Of a stretch of 11,888 nt of DNA, positions 1 through 6,617 are shown piece after piece. Both the position numbers and the translations under genes were made by a program. Where the stretch lies: the NCBI GenBank assembly GCA_035762175.1, contig DASTPP010000266.1, positions 1-11,888 of the forward strand, given 5' to 3'. Source of the stretch: DASTPP01 sp035762175 (lineage in GTDB: Bacteria; Myxococcota_A; Polyangia; Polyangiales; Polyangiaceae). Below the pieces are notes generated by a model. That model did not search any database and was not told the origin of the DNA. It saw nothing but the letters and a program-made list of their open reading frames with translations. Each line of letters starts with the position of its first letter. Position 1 is the first letter of the stretch.

Positions 1-56
1 GCCCCGGACTCGACGTTCGGAGCCGCCGGGCGCGCCAGGTCACCCGCCGCTCGGAT

Positions 57-1421
57 TCACGGCGCCTCGTCGCCCAATGCCTCGCGCGCCGAAGCCGCTG
101 TCATCGCGCGCGCGAGCCAGCGGTCGAGGCGGGCGGGGTCGGCACACGCCTCGATGCGAGCACGCGTCTCGGCATCGACCGCGAACCCACGCGCCGCGAG
201 CACCGTCGACAGCGCCGCCACCTTGCCCTTCAGCTCACCCCGCCGCTCGCCCCGCAGCTCGCCCTCGCGCAACCCCTCTTCTTTGCCCGCGAGCAGGCCC
301 GCCTCGCGCCCCCGCAGCTCGCCTTCGCGCAGCCCCTCTTCTTTGCCTTCGCGCAGCCCCTCTTCTTTGCCTTCGCGCAGCCCCTCTTCTTTGCCTTCGC
401 GCAGCCCCTCTTCTTTGCCCCGTAGCTCGCCCTCGCGCGCCCGCGCCTCGGCCAGCTCGGCCAGGCCGCGCGCCCAGGCCCCGAGCTCGGACGGATCGTC
501 GGGCGGCGGCGGCAGGTGCGCCAGCAGCGGCTCGTCGTCGGCGGGCGGCACGGGCAGCGCGGGGCGGACGGCGTCGGGGCCGCAGTGCGAGGCGAGCTTC
601 TCGAGGCACGCCTCGCGCACGCGGGCGGCGAGCCCGAGCACCCGCGTCTGCAAGGCCGCGAGCTCGGCGAGCGTAATGCGGTACGACTTCGAGTACCGGG
701 CTTCAATATACGCCTTTCGCAACAGGTCGTGCAGCCGCTTGTCTTCGGGCTCGGTCTTGGGCAGCGCCTCGACGAGCCGCGGGTGCTGCTCGGCGGCCTT
801 CTGGCCGAGCACGTTCAAGTCGTGCGAGCGCTCTTTGTACCCCGTCAAGACGAGGCTGGCGGTGTGGTAATAGCGCTCGGCCGCCTGGTGCAGCGAGAAG
901 GCCGCGTGGTTCAGCCGCCCCTGCCCGATGAAGTAGCGGCAGCCGCGAAAGAACCCGCTGGCGCTGTCGAACCAGTAGCCATAGTTGTACTCGCCCGTCG
1001 CGAGGCGCTCTTTGGGGTTGAGCGACTTGGGCGTGGCAAAGTCGAGCTTCTGGCCCGCGTAGAGCAGCACCCCCTCTTTGACGATGTCGGCGAAGAAGTA
1101 CTGCCCCATGCGGACCTCGCGGTTGATGAACTTGATGTCGTGCGCGATGAGCGTCACCGGGCTGGGGGCGGCCGCCGCGCGAAAGCGCGCCTCGAGCCCG
1201 TGCCAGAGGGCGACGTCGTCGGCCTGCTGGGGCTCGCGCACGACGGCGAGCAGGTCGAAGTCGCTGCGGTAACCGGTCTGCGGGTCGTCGACCCAGTCGC
1301 CCCGGGCGTGGCTGCCGAACAGCACCAAGAGCCCGAGCGGCGCCCGCTCGCGGAAGAGGTCGACGATGGCCGCGAGTTGCGCCCGCTTGCCTTCGGGCAG
1401 GTGGTCGAGAGAGGTCTTCAT
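57..1421 (-). CDS. MNT nucleotidyltransferase-HEPN fusion protein with repetitive coiled tail
   Basis: The 454-residue protein starts at an ATG and has only a weak G-rich Shine-Dalgarno. Residues 30-61 hold the minimal nucleotidyltransferase signature: LVLFGSHARGDW, then SDFDLL, with G36-S37 and acidic D54/D56; D95 may be the third carboxylate. Residues 148-265 look like a HEPN domain: FSLHQAAERYYH at 176-186, SHDLNVL at 199-205 and YIEARY at 238-243. I do not see a textbook R-x4-6-H RNase motif, so RNase activity is uncertain. A Pro-rich linker (288-311) leads to a charged repeat region (about 328-400) built on EGLREGKE, then a 50-residue tail (ARIEACADPARLDRWLARA) like those ending Rpn/YhgA-type and other large myxobacterial proteins. 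MNT and HEPN normally form a two-gene toxin-antitoxin pair in which MNT AMPylates the HEPN RNase; fused forms are known. Function as a self-contained TA or defence protein is inferred. Confidence 0.85.
   Translation of the reverse strand: MKTSLDHLPEGKRAQLAAIVDLFRERAPLGLLVLFGSHARGDWVDDPQTGYRSDFDLLAVVREPQQADDVALWHGLEARFRAAAAPSPVTLIAHDIKFINREVRMGQYFFADIVKEGVLLYAGQKLDFATPKSLNPKERLATGEYNYGYWFDSASGFFRGCRYFIGQGRLNHAAFSLHQAAERYYHTASLVLTGYKERSHDLNVLGQKAAEQHPRLVEALPKTEPEDKRLHDLLRKAYIEARYSKSYRITLAELAALQTRVLGLAARVREACLEKLASHCGPDAVRPALPVPPADDEPLLAHLPPPPDDPSELGAWARGLAELAEARAREGELRGKEEGLREGKEEGLREGKEEGLREGKEEGLREGELRGREAGLLAGKEEGLREGELRGERRGELKGKVAALSTVLAARGFAVDAETRARIEACADPARLDRWLARAMTAASAREALGDEAP
323..418 (-). 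repeat. 24-bp in-frame tandem repeat, four perfect copies
   Basis: There are four identical 24-bp units (323-346, 347-370, 371-394, 395-418) inside the MNT-HEPN gene. Each encodes eight residues of the EGLREGKE type. A fifth imperfect unit lies at 263-286. The perfect identity suggests recent slippage or recombination, so copy number is likely to vary between strains without breaking the frame. The product should be a long charged helix or coiled coil. Confidence 0.9.
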
Positions 1422-1788
1422 GGTGTGGCCCCCGAGGCCGAGACTAGCAGGGCGCTACTCGCTATGCGAGCGCGAGCGACGGCGCCCTCGTCGAATCATG
1501 ACACGCGCGACGCCTCTCACCGCCACCGCGAGCCGACGTACTCACCGCCCGCTCGCGCCGTCGGCGACGCACCGCCGGAACGACCTTCACGCTAGGTGAG
1601 CATGGCCCGGCACGTCTCTTCGAACGAGGCCACGCTAACCAGATAGCAGGCCGTTCGTGTCACCGAGGGTCGCGACGACACAACACCAGGCAGGTGCCAC
1701 CCAGGCGCCTGGCCCGAGCTGTCGCCCCGACCCCCGGCCCGAGCTGCCCCCCACGGGCCCCGCCGCAAGCCACTCGATGAGCCACACC
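1422..1788. other. Intergenic region with no convincing gene
   Basis: This is the upstream side of the leftward MNT-HEPN gene and should contain its promoter, but no clear -35/-10 pair is visible. Small structures seen are a CTCGC-TAT-GCGAG hairpin (1458-1470), a perfect 12-bp palindrome CCAGGCGCCTGG (1701-1712), and a direct repeat GGCCCGAGCTG at 1711-1721 and 1736-1746. A leftward open frame at 1592-1840 ends in a plausible-looking stretch (CYLVSVASFEETCRAMLT), but the rest is low-complexity. It may be a decayed gene end and is not called. Confidence 0.5.
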
Positions 1789-2029
1789 AGGGCTGACCTT
1801 GACCACGCCAGGGCTCAACCCTGGCGCCGCCCAGACTCAACCTAGGCGCGAGGGAGGTCGAACCTAGGCGAGAGGTAGGTCGAACCTAGGCGCGAGGTAG
1901 GTTCAACCCTGGCGAGAGGTGGATTCGACCCTGGCGGCAGGTAGGTTCCACCTACCTCGCGCCTAGGTTGAACCTAGACCGAAGGTAGGTGGAACCTACC
2001 TCGTGCCGAGGTTGGTTCGAGCGGTTCCC
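1789..2029. repeat. 22-bp-period tandem array with palindromic AGGT-N3-ACCT core
   Basis: Eleven head-to-tail units start at 1789, 1811, 1833, 1855, 1877, 1899, 1921, 1943, 1965, 1987 and 2009. The last is 21 bp, and a twelfth degenerate unit begins at 2030. The best units (1855-1920) read AGGTCGAACCT or AGGTTCAACCCT, followed by AGGCGCGAGGT-like sequence. The first 11 bp form a near-palindrome, with AGGT at positions 1-4 and ACCT at 8-11; the unit at 1965 has a perfect AGGTTGAACCT. The second half is reversed in the units at 1943 and 1987, giving a 20-bp perfect inverted repeat (1883-1902 with 1950-1969) without breaking the period. End units are more diverged than central ones. A 22-bp period is about two helical turns and is not a multiple of three, which argues against coding. 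Operator cluster, iteron-like site and structured RNA all remain possible. Confidence 0.85.
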
Positions 2030-2130
2030 AGGTTGGTGGCGCCTGCCCGCAGGCAGGGCCCCCACAGTTTGAGCCGGAAGGGCGAGGTTGGGGTGCCGCA
2101 AGACAGGCGCCACCAACCCGGGAGCCGCTC
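2019..2130. repeat. 27-bp inverted repeat with 58-bp loop
   Basis: The left arm is 2019-2045 and the right arm 2104-2130. The inner 15 bp match perfectly (2031-2045 with 2104-2118); across all 27 bp there are two mismatches, one of which would be a G-U pair in + strand RNA. The left arm overlaps the last units of the 22-bp array. A smaller hairpin, CCTGCC-CGCA-GGCAGG (2042-2057), would compete with the base of the big stem. The length and near-perfect arms could make a long-stem RNA, a cruciform, or the ends of a small non-autonomous element. No transposase gene or clear target duplication is seen. Confidence 0.75.
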
Positions 2131-2483
2131 TAGGTTTTGCCCGCCCCGGGGGCTTGGCGGCGGGCGCGGGTCGGGTCGCTGCCCCGAGCGCGGGTAGGCC
2201 GAGGCAGGTGCGGCCGCGCTGGGGGCCTCGTGGCCGCTCGTGCGCACGCCTGGCGCCTTCGCCCGCGACGTCGACCGCGAGGAGACGTCCCCCTCGCCCG
2301 CCTTCCGCCGCGCGGACGACGCCATCCACGCGCTCGAGGGGCAGAAGACGCGACACTGCACTTGTTCGAGACGACTCTGGCTGGGGCGTTGCCCCCGAGG
2401 GGGGAGTCGATACGCCAGGGGCGGGGTACCCGGCGTTGACGGCCTCCGTCGTCGCGTGTCACGGTAAACGAGGCGCGTCACCG
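2131..2483. other. Leader region upstream of the XRE/ImmA gene
   Basis: I call no gene here. A rightward frame open from 2198 to 2467 uses G or C at nearly every third position between about 2219 and 2350 and encodes a non-repetitive stretch including AFARDVDREE and RRADDAIHALEG. This may be the decayed remnant of a gene. Farther on, CGACTC (2372-2377) and GAGTCG (2404-2409) form an inverted repeat around two mutually exclusive hairpins: GGGGC-GTT-GCCCC (2383-2395) and CCCCC-GAG-GGGGG (2392-2404). These could be an operator or attenuator for the downstream gene pair, but this is inference only. Confidence 0.4.
2436..2441 (+). promoter_or_regulatory. Possible -35 element (TTGACG) for the XRE/ImmA-PIN pair
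   Basis: TTGACG lies 43 bp before the start codon, in a region otherwise lacking promoter-like hexamers. No good -10 box sits at 17 bp; the nearest AT-rich stretch is GGTAAA at 2463-2468, giving an overlong spacer. Weak evidence. Confidence 0.2.
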
Positions 2484-3635
2484 ATGGTTACCTTTTCGGG
2501 TCTGCGAGAGCTGCGAGAGCGCCTGCTGGGGTTCCGCCCGGAGACGGTGGCCGAGCTCACGGGGCTCGGCCGCGCGCGCCTTGAGGCCATCGAGCGTGGC
2601 GAGGCGCCGTCGGTTTATGAGCTCGAGCGGCTGGCCGACGCGTACGGCGTCGACCCGGACATTTTGTGGGACGAGCCGATCGTCGTGCCGGCGGGCCACG
2701 GGGTGCAGGCTCTGGCCAGTCTCGAAGAGTTCCAAGAGCTTGGTGACATGACGCGGGCGCGGGTGGTCCGGGCCGCGAACGCGGCGCGCGATCTCGTCGT
2801 CTTGCGTCGGCGCCTGGGGGTCGAGAGCGGCTCTCTCCCCGCGCTGCGGGCCCCCGACCACCGGGCCGAGCCGTACCGCCAAGGCGCCGACTTGGCGCAC
2901 CAGCTGCGCCAGAAGCTCGGCCTCGGGGCGGCCCCCATCGAGTCGATGCGAGATCTGGTGGCGGCGAAGCTGGGGGCGGTCGCCGTGTTGGCGGCAGACC
3001 TCGGGCGCGCCAGCCGCCTCGCCGGGCTCGGCTTCGCGGACACGACGCGGGGGCCGACGGTCGTGTTGAACCGGTTCGGCAAGAACGAGAACGCGGCCGT
3101 GCGCCGGGTCAGCCTGGCGCACGAGCTCTGCCACCTCTTCGCCGATCGGACGGGCGAACCCCTCGCATCCATTTCGGGCTACCTGTCCGAGAAGGGGCTC
3201 GAGCGTGAGCAGCGCGCCAACAGCTTCGCGGTCCGATTTCTTTGCCCGGAGGCAGTCGTCCGCGGCTTGCGTACCGTCCGCGAAGAAGACGCGATGCGCG
3301 TCTTGATGGACGAGTACAAGCTGCCTTACCAGGCGACGCGGCTCTACCTGCGCAACGAGGCGAGCATCGTCTTGCCCGAGGCCGAGCCGGGCAAGCTGCC
3401 CGACCCGCTCCTCGAGGGGCGCGAGACGTTGCCCGCCGTGTTCGACTTCCCCTTGGCCGAGGTGCCGCTCGAGCGGCGAGGGGTGCTCGCCGAGTTGGCC
3501 GTTCGTGCCTGGTGTCGCGGCCTCATCCCGCGCGACGCCTGCGCGCGCTACCTCGGGGTCACGCCGGGGCACCCCATCGAGCGAGTCGCCGACTTCTTCG
3601 ACGAAGAGCCGACCAGCGAATCGATCGCCGGGTAG
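2484..3635 (+). CDS. XRE-family HTH / ImmA-IrrE metalloprotease, putative regulator or antitoxin
   Basis: The 383-residue protein starts at ATG 2484. The same frame is open back to 2088, but the added sequence is Arg/Pro/Ala-rich and not protein-like. Residues about 18-63 form a Cro/CI-type helix-turn-helix (TVAELTGLGRARLEAIERGE, then LADAYGVDPDIL). Residues about 140-300 are an ImmA/IrrE (COG2856) domain: zinc motif HELCH at 213-217 (ligands H213 and H217, catalytic E214) and EQRANSFAVRFLCP at 242-255, whose E242 fits the third ligand. The C-terminus (about 332-375; AVRAWCRGLIPRDACARYLGV) resembles a second HTH of the UPF0175 antitoxin kind. ImmA/IrrE proteins cleave or inactivate repressors; fused to XRE they are common in phage, ICE and toxin-antitoxin loci. 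The PIN-like gene follows 7 nt after the stop codon, so co-transcription is likely. A role as DNA-binding regulator or antitoxin of that nuclease is inferred. Confidence 0.88.
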   Translation: MVTFSGLRELRERLLGFRPETVAELTGLGRARLEAIERGEAPSVYELERLADAYGVDPDILWDEPIVVPAGHGVQALASLEEFQELGDMTRARVVRAANAARDLVVLRRRLGVESGSLPALRAPDHRAEPYRQGADLAHQLRQKLGLGAAPIESMRDLVAAKLGAVAVLAADLGRASRLAGLGFADTTRGPTVVLNRFGKNENAAVRRVSLAHELCHLFADRTGEPLASISGYLSEKGLEREQRANSFAVRFLCPEAVVRGLRTVREEDAMRVLMDEYKLPYQATRLYLRNEASIVLPEAEPGKLPDPLLEGRETLPAVFDFPLAEVPLERRGVLAELAVRAWCRGLIPRDACARYLGVTPGHPIERVADFFDEEPTSESIAG

Positions 3636-3642
3636 GGTAGCC

Positions 3643-4239
3643 GTGCGCGCGATCTTGCTCGACGCGGACGCGTTCCGCTGTCTGCACGGGCTGAAACTGC
3701 TCGACGTCGTGCTCGAGGCGCTCGCTTCGCGCACGCCGGTCGTGGTCACCGAATACGTCGCCCGGCACGAGTTGAGCCTCCTCGGGCTGCAGGTCACGCG
3801 CCTCGAAGCGGCGGGCGTACTTTCCGTCCGGCAGGTGCTCAAGGGGACGCCGGCCGGGCAGCGATTTCGGGAGTTTCAACGCGCAGCCGCCCGGGGAGAG
3901 CTTGCGGCCGACAAGGGCGAAGCCGAGGCTGTCGCGTGGGCACTCGACGAGCCCTGGGAGGGCCGAGCGCTCTTCGTGACGAGGGACGACGGAGCCCAGA
4001 AGTTTGCGCGGGGCCACCGAGTCCCCGTGACGGATGTCATGGGCGTCGTCGTCGAGGCCTGCGAGGTGGGCGGTCTCGCCCGCGAGGTCGCTGCCAGCGC
4101 CCTGGCGGGGTGGGACGATCCGGAGCAGCAGCTCTGTCGCCCGGCGAGGTATGCTGGCTTTGACGCCGCGTACGCCGAGCGCCTCGAACAGCGGAAGGCC
4201 TGGGCGACCGAGCAGCCCTCGAAGACCAGCCCTGCTTGA
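3643..4239 (+). CDS. PIN-like nuclease domain protein, putative toxin
   Basis: The 198-residue protein is read from GTG 3643, 7 nt after the upstream stop. The frame is open from 3505, but that would overlap the XRE/ImmA gene by 131 bp, and the PIN fold's first strand (ILLDADAF) begins right after the GTG. PIN-type features are D7 (with D9) on strand 1, TEYVARHEL at 36-44, DKGEAEAVAWA at 90-100 with acidic D90/E93/E95, LFVTRDDGAQKFA at 110-122 with D115/D116, and PVTDVMGVV at 128-136. This layout is that of VapC-like and DUF3368-like RNases, metal-dependent enzymes that cut RNA. Residues 140-198 are an extra charged tail. Placement directly after an XRE/ImmA regulator suggests a toxin-antitoxin-like operon; which RNA is cut, and whether it is toxic, cannot be read from the sequence. 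Confidence 0.8.
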   Translation: MRAILLDADAFRCLHGLKLLDVVLEALASRTPVVVTEYVARHELSLLGLQVTRLEAAGVLSVRQVLKGTPAGQRFREFQRAAARGELAADKGEAEAVAWALDEPWEGRALFVTRDDGAQKFARGHRVPVTDVMGVVVEACEVGGLAREVAASALAGWDDPEQQLCRPARYAGFDAAYAERLEQRKAWATEQPSKTSPA

Positions 4240-4272
4240 TCGGGCCAGGAAGGCGGCGGGGGGGCGTCGTGG

Positions 4273-4306
4273 CCCGGTCGCCCAGGTTGAAACCTGGGCG
4301 ACCGGG
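4273..4306. repeat. Perfect palindrome, 16-bp arms with 2-nt centre
   Basis: The arms 4273-4288 and 4291-4306 are exact reverse complements around a GA centre. The stretch starting at 4284 (AGGTT-GA-AACCT followed by GGGCG) closely resembles a unit of the 22-bp array at 1789-2029. It lies 33 bp after the PIN gene stop, between convergent genes. No T-run follows, so it is not a classic terminator, although such a stem could still stop or stabilise transcripts from either side. An operator or recombination site is an alternative. Confidence 0.85.
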
Positions 4307-4307
4307 G

Positions 4308-4355
4308 CGATCGGGCGGCTCGGCGATCGGGCGGCTCGGCGATCGGGCGACCGGG
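4308..4355. repeat. 16-bp tandem repeat, about three copies
   Basis: Two identical units (4308-4323, 4324-4339; CGATCGGGCGGCTCGG) are followed by a diverged third (4340-4355) and further CGACCGGG-like pieces to about 4370. The run begins one base after the palindrome. No function is apparent. Confidence 0.7.
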
Positions 4356-4413
4356 CGACCGGGCGGCGTCCTGGGCGGCGCCCCCGGGCTGCCTTCCTGG
4401 CCCCATCACGCGC

Positions 4414-4430
4414 GCTTGGTATAAGCAAGC
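4414..4430. other. Small hairpin containing a TATAAG hexamer
   Basis: GCTTG (4414-4418) pairs with CAAGC (4426-4430) around GTATAAG. TATAAG resembles a -10 box, and the same hexamer precedes valS (8882-8887), but no rightward gene begins nearby. It may be a chance sequence, or the promoter of an unrecognised antisense or non-coding transcript. The rest of 4240-4529 shows only GC-rich simple sequence. Confidence 0.3.
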
Positions 4431-4529
4431 CGGGCGGCGGGCGCGCTGCTGGCCCCGCCGGTCTCGCTTCGCCTCGCCTTCGCTGCGGGGCGGCGGCCCC
4501 CTCTTTCGGCGTGGGGCCCCCGCCGCGCC

Positions 4530-6617
4530 TCAGTCGGCCGCGTCGTGCGGGGGCGTCCAGTAGGCGCGCTCGAGCCGCTCGAGGACGGCGCGCACGAGGG
4601 CGCGGGCGCCGGCGCCGCTCTTCGCGGCCTGCTCGACGAACTCGGCCCAGCCGGGGTCGCTCGTGTCGCCGCGCACGGTGGCGTGGGCGAGGCGCCAGCG
4701 GCGCGCGAGGTCGGAGAGCTGGTCGGGGTCGAGGGCGGGCACGTCGAGGGCGCGCGAGAGGGTGAGGCGGCGGCGCAGCATCGAGGCGTCTTCCCAGGGG
4801 AGCAGCGTGCGCTGCAGGTCGACCTCGTCGAGCAGCGAGCCGACCTCGTCGCGCAGGCGCGAGAGGGCCTCGGGGGTGACGGCGAGCACGACGCAGGCGC
4901 GCGGCAGGGCGCCGCTGCAGTAGAAGGCGAGCGAGCGCAGGGCGGTGCGGCGCTCGGCGCGGGTGACGCCGGGGCGGTAGAGGTTCTCGGCCTCGTCGAC
5001 GACGAGCACGGGGCCCGAGCAGCCCTCGACCTCTTCGAGCAGGGCGAGCCAGAGCAGGAGGCGCCCGTAGGCGTCTTGCCGGTAGTTGGCGTTGAGCGGC
5101 TTGTCGACGAGCTCGAGGGCGCCGAGAAAGCGCTCGAGCGTGAGGGCGGGCCTTCGCGTCTTCTCGAGGCGGCGCAGGAGGCGCGTGGCGGCGTGGGCGG
5201 CGGGGCCCGACGAGGCGGCGATGCGGGCGAGGGCGTCGGCGATGCGGGCGCGCTCGGCCGGGTCGCGGCTCCAGCGTTCGAGGACGTCGAGGGGGTTGAG
5301 GCGGCCCTCGCCGGGCAAGGTGGACTGCGACAGCATGCGGTGCAAGTGCCGCTGGGGGATGCCGAGGTCGATGTCGAGGCGCTCGAGCGACAGGCGCAGC
5401 ACCGGGCGCCGGTCGGCGAGGGCGCGCGCGGTCAGGTGCGAGATGAGGTGGGTCTTGCCCGCGCCGTAGGCGCCGGTGACGAGGGTGAAGACCGAGCCGT
5501 CGACGTCGCTGTGGGCGAAGAGCGACGTGATGATGGAGTCGATGCGCTCGTAGCCGACCGTGGTCGAGACGAGCGGCTCGACCGGCGGCACGCCGAACGA
5601 CGAGCGCACGAGGGCGCCGACGAGCGGCGCGACCTCGCCGGCGGGCGCCTCGCGGGGGGCGCGCACGACGGGGGGCGGCGAGCCGGGCGAGGCCTCGAGG
5701 TCGACGTAGGGGTGGTGCGGGGGCGGCAGCCCCTCGGCCGCCGACGCGGCCGTGGGCAAGACGCGCGTGGCGAGCGGCGGCGACGAGGCGATCGAGGTGC
5801 GCCCCTGGTAGAGCTCGTCGAGGCCGAGCAGCATGGCGCGCGTCGAGGCGAGGCCGCGCGCGCCGTCGGCGTTGTCGATGAGCTCGCGCAGCACGGTGTA
5901 GACGCCGTCGCGGCGGACGTCGGTCAGGCGCGCGAAGAGGTGCGCGTTCTCGAAGAGCATGAGCGTGCCGCGCGCGCCGAGCGCCCGGACGAGCCGCGTC
6001 AGCTCGGACAGGGCGCGCCGGGCGGTGACCGGCCCGAGCGTGCCGAGCACCACGGTGCCGTCGCCGGCGCGCTCGAGCGAGGCGCCCGAGAGCCAGGCCT
6101 CGAGCTCGCGCCGCGCGCGCGTGGTGGCCGCGGGGTTGCTCGCCCCGAGGTAGGCGCGGCAGAGGTCGCTGAGGTCGCCGGCGGCGAACTCGCGCGCGGC
6201 CGCCTCGGTGAAGGCGTCTTCGGCGTGCCCCTCGCCCCAGCGCCCGTAGAAGGCGTCGAGCAGCGAGACGAGGCCGGGCACGCCGAGGTCGACGCCCTGC
6301 GCCCCGGGGGCGCGCAGGTTGCGCGCGACGCTGCGCACGAGCGCGTCGAGCTGGTCGAAGGCCCGGTCGGTCATCAGCCCGACCCGGGCGACCGCGAAGC
6401 CCGCGCGCAGCGCCGCCGACTCGAGCGCGTCGAACCAGAGCGCCCCCACGTCTTCGGTCGGCGACCGCACGAACACGACCTCGGACGCGCCCGAGAGGGC
6501 GAGGTCTTCGAGCGCCTGCAAACTCAGGGCGAGGAGGGCGTGGGGCCGAGCGCGCGGCGTGATGGGGGCGGCGTCCAAGGCGTGGGCAACGAGACCACGC
6601 GGCGACCGCCGGGGCAA
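4530..6617 (-). CDS. BREX-type (DUF2791-like) P-loop ATPase with degenerate N-terminal ATPase half
   Basis: A 695-residue protein read from a TTG at 6617. The start is uncertain: the AAAGG just upstream is too close for a normal ribosome site, and another TTG lies at codon 14. The C-terminal half carries a P-loop ATPase with Walker A GAYGAGKTH (382-390, K388), Walker B GPVLVVDEAENLY (535-547, D541/E542) and a sensor-1-like ACVVLAVTP (574-582). This layout, with a long helical insert between Walker A and B, resembles the BrxC/BrxD ATP-binding family. The N-terminal half (about 25-285) follows the same plan (EVVFV at 46-50, GARGTLMLFENAHLF at 215-228, LRELID at 243-248) but lacks a Walker A lysine and the Walker B acidic pair, as if one copy of a duplicated ATPase had decayed. 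A Pro-rich linker (287-350) joins the halves. No BREX methylase, PglZ or BrxL gene is in the window. A defence role is inferred; another AAA+ function is possible. Confidence 0.75.
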   Translation of the reverse strand: MPRRSPRGLVAHALDAAPITPRARPHALLALSLQALEDLALSGASEVVFVRSPTEDVGALWFDALESAALRAGFAVARVGLMTDRAFDQLDALVRSVARNLRAPGAQGVDLGVPGLVSLLDAFYGRWGEGHAEDAFTEAAAREFAAGDLSDLCRAYLGASNPAATTRARRELEAWLSGASLERAGDGTVVLGTLGPVTARRALSELTRLVRALGARGTLMLFENAHLFARLTDVRRDGVYTVLRELIDNADGARGLASTRAMLLGLDELYQGRTSIASSPPLATRVLPTAASAAEGLPPPHHPYVDLEASPGSPPPVVRAPREAPAGEVAPLVGALVRSSFGVPPVEPLVSTTVGYERIDSIITSLFAHSDVDGSVFTLVTGAYGAGKTHLISHLTARALADRRPVLRLSLERLDIDLGIPQRHLHRMLSQSTLPGEGRLNPLDVLERWSRDPAERARIADALARIAASSGPAAHAATRLLRRLEKTRRPALTLERFLGALELVDKPLNANYRQDAYGRLLLWLALLEEVEGCSGPVLVVDEAENLYRPGVTRAERRTALRSLAFYCSGALPRACVVLAVTPEALSRLRDEVGSLLDEVDLQRTLLPWEDASMLRRRLTLSRALDVPALDPDQLSDLARRWRLAHATVRGDTSDPGWAEFVEQAAKSGAGARALVRAVLERLERAYWTPPHDAAD

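Noticed and set aside
1592..1840. Small leftward ORF of 82 residues
   Set aside because: Only its last 20 or so residues look protein-like; the rest is Gly/Arg low-complexity and overlaps the start of the 22-bp array. At most a decayed gene end.
1789..2029. CRISPR array
   Set aside because: Units are contiguous 22-bp tandem repeats with no unique spacers, and no cas gene is present.
2088..2483. N-terminal extension of the XRE/ImmA protein to an upstream ATG
   Set aside because: The extension is Arg/Pro/Ala-rich, while the ATG at 2484 directly precedes the HTH domain.
3505..3642. Longer start for the PIN-like protein
   Set aside because: It would overlap the XRE/ImmA gene by 131 bp with a low-complexity Ser/Arg/Thr sequence; the PIN fold starts right after GTG 3643.
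4273..4306. Rho-independent terminator
   Set aside because: The stem is perfect, but no T-run follows on either strand, so it is listed as a palindrome.
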